Part shown: positions 33,064 to 41,749 of the stretch, piece by piece | Numbering within the stretch: the stretch's first letter is position 1 | How the letters are laid out: the number at the start of each line of letters is the position of its first letter | NCBI GenBank assembly: GCA_020632795.1 | Contig: JACKEV010000014.1 | Span: 1 to 64,000 of the forward strand | Length of the DNA stretch: 64,000 nt | Source: Alphaproteobacteria bacterium | GTDB lineage: Bacteria; Myxococcota_A; UBA796; CAJQPC01 | Direction: 5' to 3' | The notes under the pieces: model-generated | What the model saw: only the letters and a program-made list of their open reading frames with translations | The model's database searches: none | What the model was told of the DNA's origin: nothing | Translations under genes and position numbers: made by a program

Positions 33064-34932
33064 ATGTCCACGGCGCCACGCCCGCTCCCCGACGCCTTCA
33101 TCGTCGGCACCGCCGGCCACATCGACCACGGCAAGACCTCCCTGGTGCGGGCGCTCACCGGCGTGGACCTCGACGCCCTGCCCGAGGAGCGGCGCCGCGG
33201 CATCACCATCGCCCTGGGCTTCACCACCCTCAACCTGCCCTCGGGGCGGGTGGCGTCGTTCGTGGACGTGCCCGGCCACGAGCGGCTGGTCCGCACGATG
33301 ATCGCGGGGGCCTGCGGCATCGACGCGGTGCTGCTCTGCGTCTCGGCGGTGGAGGGGGTGATGCCCCAGACCCGCGAGCACCTCGACATCCTCTCCCTGC
33401 TGGGGGTGGAGCGGGGGGTCGTGGCGCTCACGATGGGGGACCTGGTGGACGAGGACCTCGCCCTGCTCGCCGAGGAGGACGTGCGCGACGCGGTCGAGGG
33501 CACCTTCCTGGAGGGCGCCCCGATCCTGCTGACCTCGGCCGAGGACCGCCGGGGGCTCGACGCCTTGATCGCGGCGCTGGACGCCCTGCCGGTGGCCCCC
33601 CGCCGCGCCGACGGCCCCTTCCGGCTGCCGGTGGACCGGGCCTTCGTGCGGCGGGGCTTCGGCACGGTCATCACCGGCACGGTGCTCTCCGGCGCGATCC
33701 AGGATGGCGACGAGGTCGTGGTGCTGCCCCAGGGCGACAAGGCCCGGGTGCGCGGGCTCCAGGTCCACGGGGCGCCCCGGTCGCGCTCGGCCTCGGGCTA
33801 CCGCACCGCCCTGAACCTGGCCGGGGTCGAGAAGGACGACCTGCCCCGGGGCACGGTGGTGGCCAGCCCCACCGGCGTGCCGGTGACCTCCATCCTGGAC
33901 GTCCGCTACCGCCACCTCGCCGACGCCCCGCCCCTGGAGAGCGGCGCCCGGGTGCGCCTGCTCATCGGCACCGCCGAGGTCATGGCCGTGATCGACGGCC
34001 TGGACGCCGAGCCCGGGGCGGGCCGCTACGCGCAGCTCCGGACTGCCGAGCCGGTGGTCGCCCTGCCCGGCGACCGCTTCGTGCTGCGGCGGGAGTCCCC
34101 GGTGACCACCCTGGGGGGCGGCGTGGTGCTCGACCCCTGGGCGCCCCGCGCCCGCAAGCGGGAGCGCCTCGCCGCCGCCGCCGCGCTGGCCCGGCTGGAG
34201 GAGGGCGATCGGGGGGTCCTGCTGGAGCGCGCCGGGCCGGTGGGCCTGCCCCAGGCCGAGGCCCGGGTGCGCCTGGGCGCGCTGCCCGAGGACGCCGCGC
34301 GGCTGGGGGATCGCGTGCTCACCGCCGCCCAGGTCGACCAGCTCCAGCGCACCCTGCTGGAGCGCCTGGACGCCTGGCACGCCGACCATCCCCTGTCCTG
34401 GGGGCCCAACCGCCGGGCCCTGCTGCGCGGGGTCCTCACCCCCCTGGAGAGCGCGGCCTTCGACGCCCTGCTCGGCGGGCTGATGGAGGCCGGGCACATC
34501 GCGCTGGACGGCCCCCGGGTCCGCCGCGCGGGGTGGCAGCCCGTGCTCGACGACGCCGCCGCGCAGACCCGGGATCTCATCCTGGAGCGCCTGGAGGCCG
34601 CCGGCCTCGCCGCCCTGTCCACCGCCGAGCTGCTGGCGGGCTGCGTGGACGGCGACGCCCTGCTCGCCCTGCTGCAGGAGAGCGGCACCGCGGTGCGGAT
34701 CGGCGGGCGCTACCACCCCCGCGCGGCCCTGGACGACATGGTCGCCCGCGTGCAGGCCGCGCTGGCCGAGGAAGGCGAGCTTACCCCGGGAAAATTCAAG
34801 GACTTGACCGGCCTCACCCGGAAGAACGCCATCCCCCTGCTGGAGTGGCTGGACGGCCAGCGGGTGACCCGCCGCCGAGGGGACAGCCGGGTGGCGTACC
34901 ACGACGTGTCCGATCCGCCCCCCTCGCTGTGA
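33064..34932 (+). CDS. selB: Selenocysteine-specific translation elongation factor SelB
   Basis: A 622-residue protein of usual SelB length. The GTPase domain has G1 GTAGHIDHGKTS (about 15-26), RRGITI (switch I), and G3 DVPGHERLV (about 68-76). Beta-barrel domains follow, and the C-terminal half contains winged-helix repeats ending with LTGLTRKNAIPLLEWLD, the typical fourth winged helix that binds SECIS RNA. The G4 motif, normally NKxD or TKxD, reads TMGD near residue 124-127. AGGAG precedes the ATG. It delivers Sec-tRNA to UGA codons; selA, selC and selD are not in this window. Confidence 0.9.
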   Translation: MSTAPRPLPDAFIVGTAGHIDHGKTSLVRALTGVDLDALPEERRRGITIALGFTTLNLPSGRVASFVDVPGHERLVRTMIAGACGIDAVLLCVSAVEGVMPQTREHLDILSLLGVERGVVALTMGDLVDEDLALLAEEDVRDAVEGTFLEGAPILLTSAEDRRGLDALIAALDALPVAPRRADGPFRLPVDRAFVRRGFGTVITGTVLSGAIQDGDEVVVLPQGDKARVRGLQVHGAPRSRSASGYRTALNLAGVEKDDLPRGTVVASPTGVPVTSILDVRYRHLADAPPLESGARVRLLIGTAEVMAVIDGLDAEPGAGRYAQLRTAEPVVALPGDRFVLRRESPVTTLGGGVVLDPWAPRARKRERLAAAAALARLEEGDRGVLLERAGPVGLPQAEARVRLGALPEDAARLGDRVLTAAQVDQLQRTLLERLDAWHADHPLSWGPNRRALLRGVLTPLESAAFDALLGGLMEAGHIALDGPRVRRAGWQPVLDDAAAQTRDLILERLEAAGLAALSTAELLAGCVDGDALLALLQESGTAVRIGGRYHPRAALDDMVARVQAALAEEGELTPGKFKDLTGLTRKNAIPLLEWLDGQRVTRRRGDSRVAYHDVSDPPPSL

Positions 34933-35042
34933 TATGGTGGGCCGGTGCTGTCCCGGGGCTCCGGGGCCGTCTGGCTTCCACGCGCCTCAGGAAGAAAGCG
35001 CACGGCTCGGCCTCGCCGGCCGCGACCAGGACTGGACCGCGA

Positions 35043-36110
35043 ATGCTGCTTCGATTGCTGTTGCTGGTGGGTGCTTGGCTGGCCGTGAGCGTCGGCCCTG
35101 CGCATGCTCAGGACGCCGTTGGTGTGCTGCAGGTCGACTCCTCCGTGAGGGGCGCCTCGGTCCACATCAACTACGAGGAGGTCGGCCAGGTCCCGCTCAC
35201 CCGCTACCTGCCGGCGGGGACCTACACCGTGCGGGTGTCGGCCAATGGCTTCGACCCCTTCGTGCGTCGGGTGACCATCTCCCCCAACCTCACCCAGACC
35301 CTCAACGCCCAGCTCATGCAGGGCGGCGGCAGCGTGGAGTTCTACGTCAAGCCCGGCGGCGCCCGGGTGCTGCTGGACGGACGCGACGTCGGGGTCACCC
35401 CCATCCGGCTCACCGACGTGCCCGTGGGCTCCCACCGCTACGAGATCTCCCGCGACGGCTATGAGGGCCTCACCGGCGAGTTCAACCTCGTCGACGGCGG
35501 AAACCCCCTCATCACCCACACCCTGGAGTCCTCCGAGGGCAAGTGGGCGGTCATCTCCCGGCCCAAGGGCGCCGAGGTCTACATCGACGGCGAGCTGGTC
35601 GGCGAGACCCCGCTGGAGCTGACCGGCATCCCCTCCGAGCCCCACACGGTCACCCTGGTGAAGGAGGGCTACGCGATCATGGTGCGCTCGGTGGACACCA
35701 CCGGCGGCCTGCGTGGCGAGGTGGACGCCACCCTCAACCAGGAGGGCACCAAGGTCACCGTCAAGACCGGCGCGGGCGAAGGCGAGGTGGTGGTCAACGG
35801 CATCCCGGCGGGCTCCGGGCGCGCCACGAAGCTGATCATGGCCCGGGGCGACTACCTGATGCAGGTCGAGGCCCCCGGGCAGCCCACGATCACCTCCACG
35901 GTCGAGGTCCCCCTCGCGGGGGCGGTGATCTTCAAGGCAGACTACGATGAGCAGGCCCTCATCGAGGTCCCGCCCCTCTACCGGCGTTGGTGGTTCTGGG
36001 CTGCCGTCGGCGGCGGCGCTGTCGGCGCCGGCGCGGCGGTGGGCATCACCGCGGCGGCCCTCCAGCCAGACCCCCCACCCTCAGGCGACGTCACCGTGAC
36101 GCTGCCTTGA
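35043..36110 (+). CDS. Exported protein with multiple PEGA repeats and C-terminal helix
   Basis: A 355-residue protein starting at ATG 35043 with signal peptide LLRLLLLVGAWLAVSVGPAHA. Three to four PEGA modules follow: SSVRGASVHINYEEVGQVPLTR ... FDPF, KPGGARVLLDGRDVGVTP ... YEG, and RPKGAEVYIDGELVGETP ... GYA. A further variant lies near residue 240 (VVVNGIPAGSG). A Gly/Ala membrane helix (WFWAAVGGGAVGAGAAVGITAAAL) and a short Pro-rich tail end the protein. Only 13 bases separate it from the giant repeat lipoprotein, so they may be co-expressed. It is probably an envelope protein. Confidence 0.8.
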   Translation: MLLRLLLLVGAWLAVSVGPAHAQDAVGVLQVDSSVRGASVHINYEEVGQVPLTRYLPAGTYTVRVSANGFDPFVRRVTISPNLTQTLNAQLMQGGGSVEFYVKPGGARVLLDGRDVGVTPIRLTDVPVGSHRYEISRDGYEGLTGEFNLVDGGNPLITHTLESSEGKWAVISRPKGAEVYIDGELVGETPLELTGIPSEPHTVTLVKEGYAIMVRSVDTTGGLRGEVDATLNQEGTKVTVKTGAGEGEVVVNGIPAGSGRATKLIMARGDYLMQVEAPGQPTITSTVEVPLAGAVIFKADYDEQALIEVPPLYRRWWFWAAVGGGAVGAGAAVGITAAALQPDPPPSGDVTVTLP

Positions 36111-36123
36111 CGGGGACGCAATC

Positions 36124-39100
36124 ATGACGATCCGCGCACCGCTGCTCCTCCTCACCCTGCTGACGGCCTGCAAGGGGACCTCCGACCCCGTCACCGCCAT
36201 CATCGTCTACGTCGAGTCCGACGAGGCCGACGCGATCGCCGACGCGGCCGACACGATGGGCCTGATCGCCGACCCCAGCTCCCCCTACGTCGACAGCGAC
36301 GGCGAGGAGCTGCCCGCCGGCGAGTTCAACAGCGTGCTGCTCACCAACGCCCTGGTCGAGGACGAGGCCCTGGAGGCGGTCTACCGCAGCGCGATCACCA
36401 GCAGCGAGTTCCCCAGCTTCGAGCTGCGCCCCGGCAGCAACGGCGACACCTCCTTCACCGTGCAGGCCTGGGCCTGGTCCAGCGAGACCATCATCGCGCA
36501 GAGCTCGGTCTCCGAGCCGCTGACCTTCATCGAGGACGAGGTCCAGGAGATCACCCTCTCCGACCTGGCCCTGCTCGACACGCCGTTCTCCGCCTGCACC
36601 GACGGCTACGACAACGACGGCGACGGCTGGCTGGACGCCGACGACCCCGACTGCGCCGACGGCGGCGAGCTGGAGCTGGGCTACGGCGACACCGCCTGCA
36701 ACGACGGCATCGACAACGACGGCGAGGGCAACATCGACGTCGAGGACCCCGACTGCGAGAGCGCGCTGGGCGAGTCCGAGTACGCCGGCTGCGAGGACGG
36801 CCTCGACAACGACGGCGACGGGTACATCGACGAGGGCGACCCCGACTGCGTCGACGGCGTCACCGAGGACGGCCCCACCGACGGCTACGAGTGCGCCGAC
36901 GGCATCGACAACGACAGCGACGGCTTCTCCGACATCGACGACCCCGACTGCATGGGCGACGCCTTCGGCAGCGAGTCCCCCGACCCCTGCACCGACGGCG
37001 AGGACAACGACGACGACGGCTGGATCGACAACCTGGACCCCGACTGCGCCGACTCGGGCGATGAGGTCGGCTACAACAGCGCCTACGCGTGCAACGACGG
37101 CGACGACGACGACGGCGACGGCTTCATCGACGCCGAGGACCCGAGCTGCTCCTCGGCCACCGACAACACCGAGCTGGACGCCTGCGAGGACGAGCTGGAC
37201 AACGACGGTGACGGCTGGACCGACACCGCCGACCTGGGCTGCTCCAGCCCCCACGACGAGGACGAGGGCAGCTTCGAGGGCATCTCGGAGTGCTCCGACG
37301 GCGTCGACAACGACGGCGACGGCGACATCGACTCCTTCGACGTCGACTGCACCAGCGCCCGCGACGACACCGAGGCCTTCGACTGCCTCGACGGGCTCGA
37401 CAACGACGGCGACGGCTGGGTCGACGCCGACGACCCCGACTGCAGCACCGACACCGCCGAGACCGGCTACGGCAGCACCCAGTGCAACGACGGCGCTGAC
37501 AACGACAACGACGGTCGCACCGACGGCCAGGACCCCAACTGCACCGACGCCTTCGACGACGACGAGTCCGACCCCTGCCGGGACGGGCTGGACAACGACG
37601 GCGACGGCTGGACCGACGCCGACGACCCCGACTGCTCCACCGGCAGCGATGAGCTGGGCTTCGACAGCACCTACGCCTGCAACGACGGCGTCGACAACGA
37701 CGGCGACTTCACCATCGACAGCGGCGACGCCGCCTGCACCGCCGCCACCGACACCTCCGAGGCCGGCGGCTGCGAGGACGGCCTCGACAACGACAGCGAC
37801 ACCTGGATCGACGACGACGACCCGGACTGCGCCACCGGCACCTCCGAGACCGGCACCGGCAGCACCGAGTGCAACAACGGCGTCGACGACGACAGCGACG
37901 GCGACATCGACGGCGACGACGCCGACTGCCTGAGCGCCGACGACGACATCGAGCAGCAGTACGACTGCGCCGACGCCGTGGACAACGACGGCGACGGCTG
38001 GGTCGACCTCGACGACCCGGGCTGCAACTCCGAGCAGGACTCCAGCGAGCTGCCCGCCGCCAGCGCCTTCCAGTGCAACAACGGCCTGGACGACGACAGC
38101 GACGGCGACATCGACAGCGCGGACGCCGGCTGCGACGACGGCTCCGACAACGACGAGTCCGACGACCCGATCACCGACTGCAACGACGGCCTCGACAACG
38201 ACAGCGACAGCTGGTTCGACGAGGAGGACCCCGACTGCGCCGCCGACGGCACCGAGTCCGGCTTCGGCACCGTCCAGTGCAACGACGGCGCGGACAACGA
38301 CGGCGACGGCCTCGTCGACGCCGACGACCCCGACTGCGCCGACGCCCGCGACATCAACGAGTCCACCGCGTCCACCGACTGCACCGACGGCGCCGACAAC
38401 GACGCCGACGGCTGGGCCGACAACGACGACCCGGACTGCGCCTCGGGCACCTCCGAGACCGGCACCGACGCCCGCTACGCCTGCAACGACGGCGCCGACA
38501 ACGACAGCGACGGCCTCATCGACGCCGACGACCCCGGCTGCGCCGACGGCGCCACCGACACTGACGAGACCGACGGCACCTGCCACGGCGACGGGATCGA
38601 CAACGACGGCGACGGCTGGATCGACAGCGACGACCCCGACTGCCTCTCCAACGACGACGAGCTGGGCTTCGACAGCCGCTACGAGTGCAACGACGGCGTC
38701 GACAACGACGGCGACTTCACCATCGACTCCGGCGACGCCGGCTGCGCCACCGCCTTCGACACCGTCGAGGACGAGAACGTCGCCGACTGCGAGAACGGCA
38801 GCGACGACGACAGCGACGGCTGGGTCGACGGCGACGACCTCGACTGCCTGACCGACGGCGTGGAGATCGGCCTGACGACCTTCGGCTGCAACGACGGCAC
38901 CGACAACGACGGCGACGGCTTCGCGGACGCCGACGACGCGGACTGCGTGGTCCCCTGGCAGCCGGACGAGGAGGCCGTGGGCTACTGCCAGGACGGCGTC
39001 GACAACGACCTCGACCAGTGGGTCGACGCCGACGACCCGGACTGCTTCAACGGCGGCACCCAGGAGGTCGGCTTCCTGCCGGTGGCCTGCAACGACGGCG

Positions 39101-41232
39101 TCGACAACGACAGCGACGGCGACACCGACTACGACGACTTCGACTGCGACGACGCCCTGGACGGTGACGAGGGAAGCCCCCACGCCACCTGCATCAACTC
39201 CAGCGACGACGACGGCGACGGCTGGCGCGACGCCGACGACCCCGACTGCTACGACGGCGGCGCGGAGTCCGGGGGCGCGTCGGGCGTGGCCCAGTGCAAC
39301 GACGGCGTCGACAACGACGGCGACAGCCTCATCGACGCCGACGACGTCGACTGCGACGACGCCTGGGACAACGTCGAGCTGGGCCCGACCTCCTCCGACC
39401 CCTGCGCGGACGAGCTGGACAACGACCGGGACGGCTGGATCGACGACGACGACTACGACTGCGCGATCTTCGGCGAGGAGGTCGGCTGGTCCCTGAGCGC
39501 CTGTGGGGACAACGACGGCGACGGCCTCACCGACGCCGACGACCCCGACTGCCTCATCCAGTGGGACAGCAGCGAGGACACCAACAGCAGCACCTGCACC
39601 GACGGCACCGACAACGACGGCGACAACTGGATCGACGCCGACGACCCCGACTGCCTCGTGGGCACCGCCGAGGACGACAGCGCGCAGGCCAGCGCCTGCC
39701 ACGACGGCGTCGACAACGACAACGACGGCCAGGTCGACGGGTTCGACGCCTCCTGCGGCTCCGCCTGGGGCAACAGCGAGGGCCCCTCGTCCCCCGGCGA
39801 CTGCACCGACAACGCCGACAATGACGGCGACGGCTGGATCGACGACGAGGACCTCGACTGCCTGCTGTTCGGCGGCGAGAGCGGCCTGCTGTCGATGGCC
39901 TGCAGCAACGGCCTGGACGACGACGGCGACGGCCTCACCGACGCCGACGACCCCGGCTGCCTGCTCGCCGAGATGGACACCGAGGTCGACCCGGACACCA
40001 CCTGCACCGACAGCGCGGACAACGACGCCGACGGCTGGATCGACGCGTTCGACCCGGACTGTGGCCTGGGCTACGCCGAGGACGGCTCCTGGGCGGGCGT
40101 CTGCGCGGACCTGCTCGACAACGACAGCGACGGCCTCACCGACGCCGACGACCCCGACTGCGACTGGGGCCTGGACGCCATCGAGGGCGACGGCAGCTCC
40201 TGCGACGACCAGTACGACGACGACGGCGACGGCTGGACCGACGGCGACGACCCCGACTGCCTGAGCGTGGGCGTCGAGGTGGGCTACACCACCTACGTCT
40301 GCAACAACGGCGTCGACGACGACAGCGACGGCCTCGCCGACGCCGACGACCCCGGCTGCGCCGACGGCCTGGACACCGCCGAGGCCGACCCCAGCGGCGC
40401 CTGCACCGACGGCGTGGACAACGACAGCGACGGCTGGACCGACGGCGACGACCCCGACTGCGTCACCTCCACCGCCGAGGCCGGCGCCACCGGCGTCGCG
40501 GAGTGCAACGACGGCGCCGACAACGACGGCGACAGCGCCACCGACGCCAACGACCCCGACTGCGTCGACGCCTGGGACAACATCGAGGCCACCGGCGGCG
40601 GCGACACCTGCTCCAACAGCGCGGACGACGACGGCGACACCTGGATCGACGCCGACGACCCCGACTGCGCCTGGGGCCTCCAGGAGATCGGCGACGAGCC
40701 GAGCTGGGTCTGCAACGACGGCGTGGACAACGACAGCGACGGCTTCGCCGACGGCGACGACCCGGGCTGCAGCACCGCCTTCGACGGCGACGAGACCCAC
40801 ACCGTCGAGTGCGCGGACACCGTCGACAACGACGGCGACGGCTGGATCGACCTGGACGACCCCGACTGCGCGAGCAGCGCCAGCACGGTGTTCGAGCAGG
40901 GCGGCTTCAACACGAGCTACGCCTGCAACAACAACAGCGACGACGACGGCGACACCCTGGTGGACGCCGACGACGCCGGCTGCGACGACGGCTACGACAC
41001 CGACGAGACCGACCCCGCCACCGAGTGCAACGACAACGTCGACAACGACGGCGACGGCTGGGTGGACACCGACGACCCGATCTGCGTCACCTCGGTGACC
41101 CTGCTGGAGAACGACGGCTACAGCGCCGCCACCCAGTGCAACGACTCGGTGGACAACGACCTCGACGGCCAGATCGACGCCAACGACGGCGACTGCCGGG
41201 ACGGCAACGACAACTCGGAGTCGGCCCGCTGA
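36124..41232 (+). CDS. Giant 1702-residue Asp/Cys-rich repeat lipoprotein
   Basis: The signal peptide ends in lipobox LTAC (Cys16). A unique N-terminal domain of about 140 residues (TAIIVYVESDEADAIAD, FELRPGSNGDTSFTVQAWAWSSE) is followed by 46 repeats of about 33-34 residues, each of the form CNDGxDNDGDGxIDxDDPDC plus a variable spacer. Units alternate between two types, one with GW (DGDGWIDADDPDC) and one starting CNDG with GL/GF. Each unit has two Cys and an Asp-rich loop like the calcium loops of thrombospondin-type 3 or MopE repeats, so the protein is probably a long calcium-stiffened, disulfide-bonded surface rod. It lies 13 bases after the PEGA gene. Its net charge must be extremely negative. 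Confidence 0.85.
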   Translation: MTIRAPLLLLTLLTACKGTSDPVTAIIVYVESDEADAIADAADTMGLIADPSSPYVDSDGEELPAGEFNSVLLTNALVEDEALEAVYRSAITSSEFPSFELRPGSNGDTSFTVQAWAWSSETIIAQSSVSEPLTFIEDEVQEITLSDLALLDTPFSACTDGYDNDGDGWLDADDPDCADGGELELGYGDTACNDGIDNDGEGNIDVEDPDCESALGESEYAGCEDGLDNDGDGYIDEGDPDCVDGVTEDGPTDGYECADGIDNDSDGFSDIDDPDCMGDAFGSESPDPCTDGEDNDDDGWIDNLDPDCADSGDEVGYNSAYACNDGDDDDGDGFIDAEDPSCSSATDNTELDACEDELDNDGDGWTDTADLGCSSPHDEDEGSFEGISECSDGVDNDGDGDIDSFDVDCTSARDDTEAFDCLDGLDNDGDGWVDADDPDCSTDTAETGYGSTQCNDGADNDNDGRTDGQDPNCTDAFDDDESDPCRDGLDNDGDGWTDADDPDCSTGSDELGFDSTYACNDGVDNDGDFTIDSGDAACTAATDTSEAGGCEDGLDNDSDTWIDDDDPDCATGTSETGTGSTECNNGVDDDSDGDIDGDDADCLSADDDIEQQYDCADAVDNDGDGWVDLDDPGCNSEQDSSELPAASAFQCNNGLDDDSDGDIDSADAGCDDGSDNDESDDPITDCNDGLDNDSDSWFDEEDPDCAADGTESGFGTVQCNDGADNDGDGLVDADDPDCADARDINESTASTDCTDGADNDADGWADNDDPDCASGTSETGTDARYACNDGADNDSDGLIDADDPGCADGATDTDETDGTCHGDGIDNDGDGWIDSDDPDCLSNDDELGFDSRYECNDGVDNDGDFTIDSGDAGCATAFDTVEDENVADCENGSDDDSDGWVDGDDLDCLTDGVEIGLTTFGCNDGTDNDGDGFADADDADCVVPWQPDEEAVGYCQDGVDNDLDQWVDADDPDCFNGGTQEVGFLPVACNDGVDNDSDGDTDYDDFDCDDALDGDEGSPHATCINSSDDDGDGWRDADDPDCYDGGAESGGASGVAQCNDGVDNDGDSLIDADDVDCDDAWDNVELGPTSSDPCADELDNDRDGWIDDDDYDCAIFGEEVGWSLSACGDNDGDGLTDADDPDCLIQWDSSEDTNSSTCTDGTDNDGDNWIDADDPDCLVGTAEDDSAQASACHDGVDNDNDGQVDGFDASCGSAWGNSEGPSSPGDCTDNADNDGDGWIDDEDLDCLLFGGESGLLSMACSNGLDDDGDGLTDADDPGCLLAEMDTEVDPDTTCTDSADNDADGWIDAFDPDCGLGYAEDGSWAGVCADLLDNDSDGLTDADDPDCDWGLDAIEGDGSSCDDQYDDDGDGWTDGDDPDCLSVGVEVGYTTYVCNNGVDDDSDGLADADDPGCADGLDTAEADPSGACTDGVDNDSDGWTDGDDPDCVTSTAEAGATGVAECNDGADNDGDSATDANDPDCVDAWDNIEATGGGDTCSNSADDDGDTWIDADDPDCAWGLQEIGDEPSWVCNDGVDNDSDGFADGDDPGCSTAFDGDETHTVECADTVDNDGDGWIDLDDPDCASSASTVFEQGGFNTSYACNNNSDDDGDTLVDADDAGCDDGYDTDETDPATECNDNVDNDGDGWVDTDDPICVTSVTLLENDGYSAATQCNDSVDNDLDGQIDANDGDCRDGNDNSESAR
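36594..41229 (+). repeat. 46-unit tandem repeat in the giant lipoprotein
   Basis: I counted 46 Cys-to-Cys units averaging about 101 bases. They alternate in two types, giving a higher-order period of about 200 bases. Units 11-12 and 21-22 share near-identical stretches (ELGFDS then CNDGVDNDGDFTIDSGDA), suggesting a block duplication of about ten units. Unit 30 is shortened by three residues. Confidence 0.85.
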
Positions 41233-41335
41233 GCCCCCGCTGACCGCGGACAGGGTCCCCCTCGGGTCGGACAGAAGATGGCCGACCGACGTGTGACATG
41301 GACCCTGACACCCGCGTCCGAATCGAGGTGAAGCC

Positions 41336-41656
41336 ATGCGCAGCACGTCCGAGCCCAGCTCTGTCCTCTCCCCCCTCTTCGCCGTCCGGGGGCAGGTCAC
41401 CCACAGCGACGGCCGTCCCCTCTCTGGCCTCACGATCCAGGCCCGCGCCTGCACCTTCGACGGCGAGGCCCCGCTGGGCGACGCGATCACCGACCAGCGC
41501 GGGGCCTTCGAGATCCAGGTCCAGCCGGCCAACGGGCGCCCCAACTTCTACCTCCGCGTGGTCGACGATGATCTCAACCCGATCGCGGTCACCCGGGTCT
41601 TCTACAAGGGCACCCCGCTGCGCCCCGTCGACCTGCGCCTGAACCGCTGCGCCTGA
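41336..41656 (+). CDS. Carboxypeptidase-regulatory/transthyretin-like small protein
   Basis: A 106-residue protein with the pattern of a CarboxypepD_reg-like beta sandwich: VRGQVTHSDGRPLSGLTIQAR, TDQRGAFEIQVQ and FYLRVVDDDL. No signal peptide is seen (start RSTSEPSSVLSPLF), so it is probably cytoplasmic or exported by another route. GAGGTG lies 6 bases before the ATG at 41336. Similar small domains accompany toxin or cargo proteins in some genomes, but no such link is visible here. Confidence 0.6.
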   Translation: MRSTSEPSSVLSPLFAVRGQVTHSDGRPLSGLTIQARACTFDGEAPLGDAITDQRGAFEIQVQPANGRPNFYLRVVDDDLNPIAVTRVFYKGTPLRPVDLRLNRCA

Positions 41657-41749
41657 ACCGCGCCCTGTCGGCGTCGCGAATGTGGCTGGCGGAAGAGCGA
41701 TGATTCCGGTACCCTGACGCACCTTCCCCACCGCATGGAGAGCGCGCTC

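Noticed and set aside
33013..36123. A selC tRNA or selA next to selB
   Set aside because: I looked for a tRNA-like cloverleaf in the gaps around selB and saw none; all longer frames are explained by other genes.
36091..41544. A minus-strand frame of 1817 residues opposite the giant repeat lipoprotein
   Set aside because: It is a Val/Ala-rich shadow of the Asp-rich repeats with no domain, signal or plausible start; the plus strand has lipobox, repeats and codon logic.
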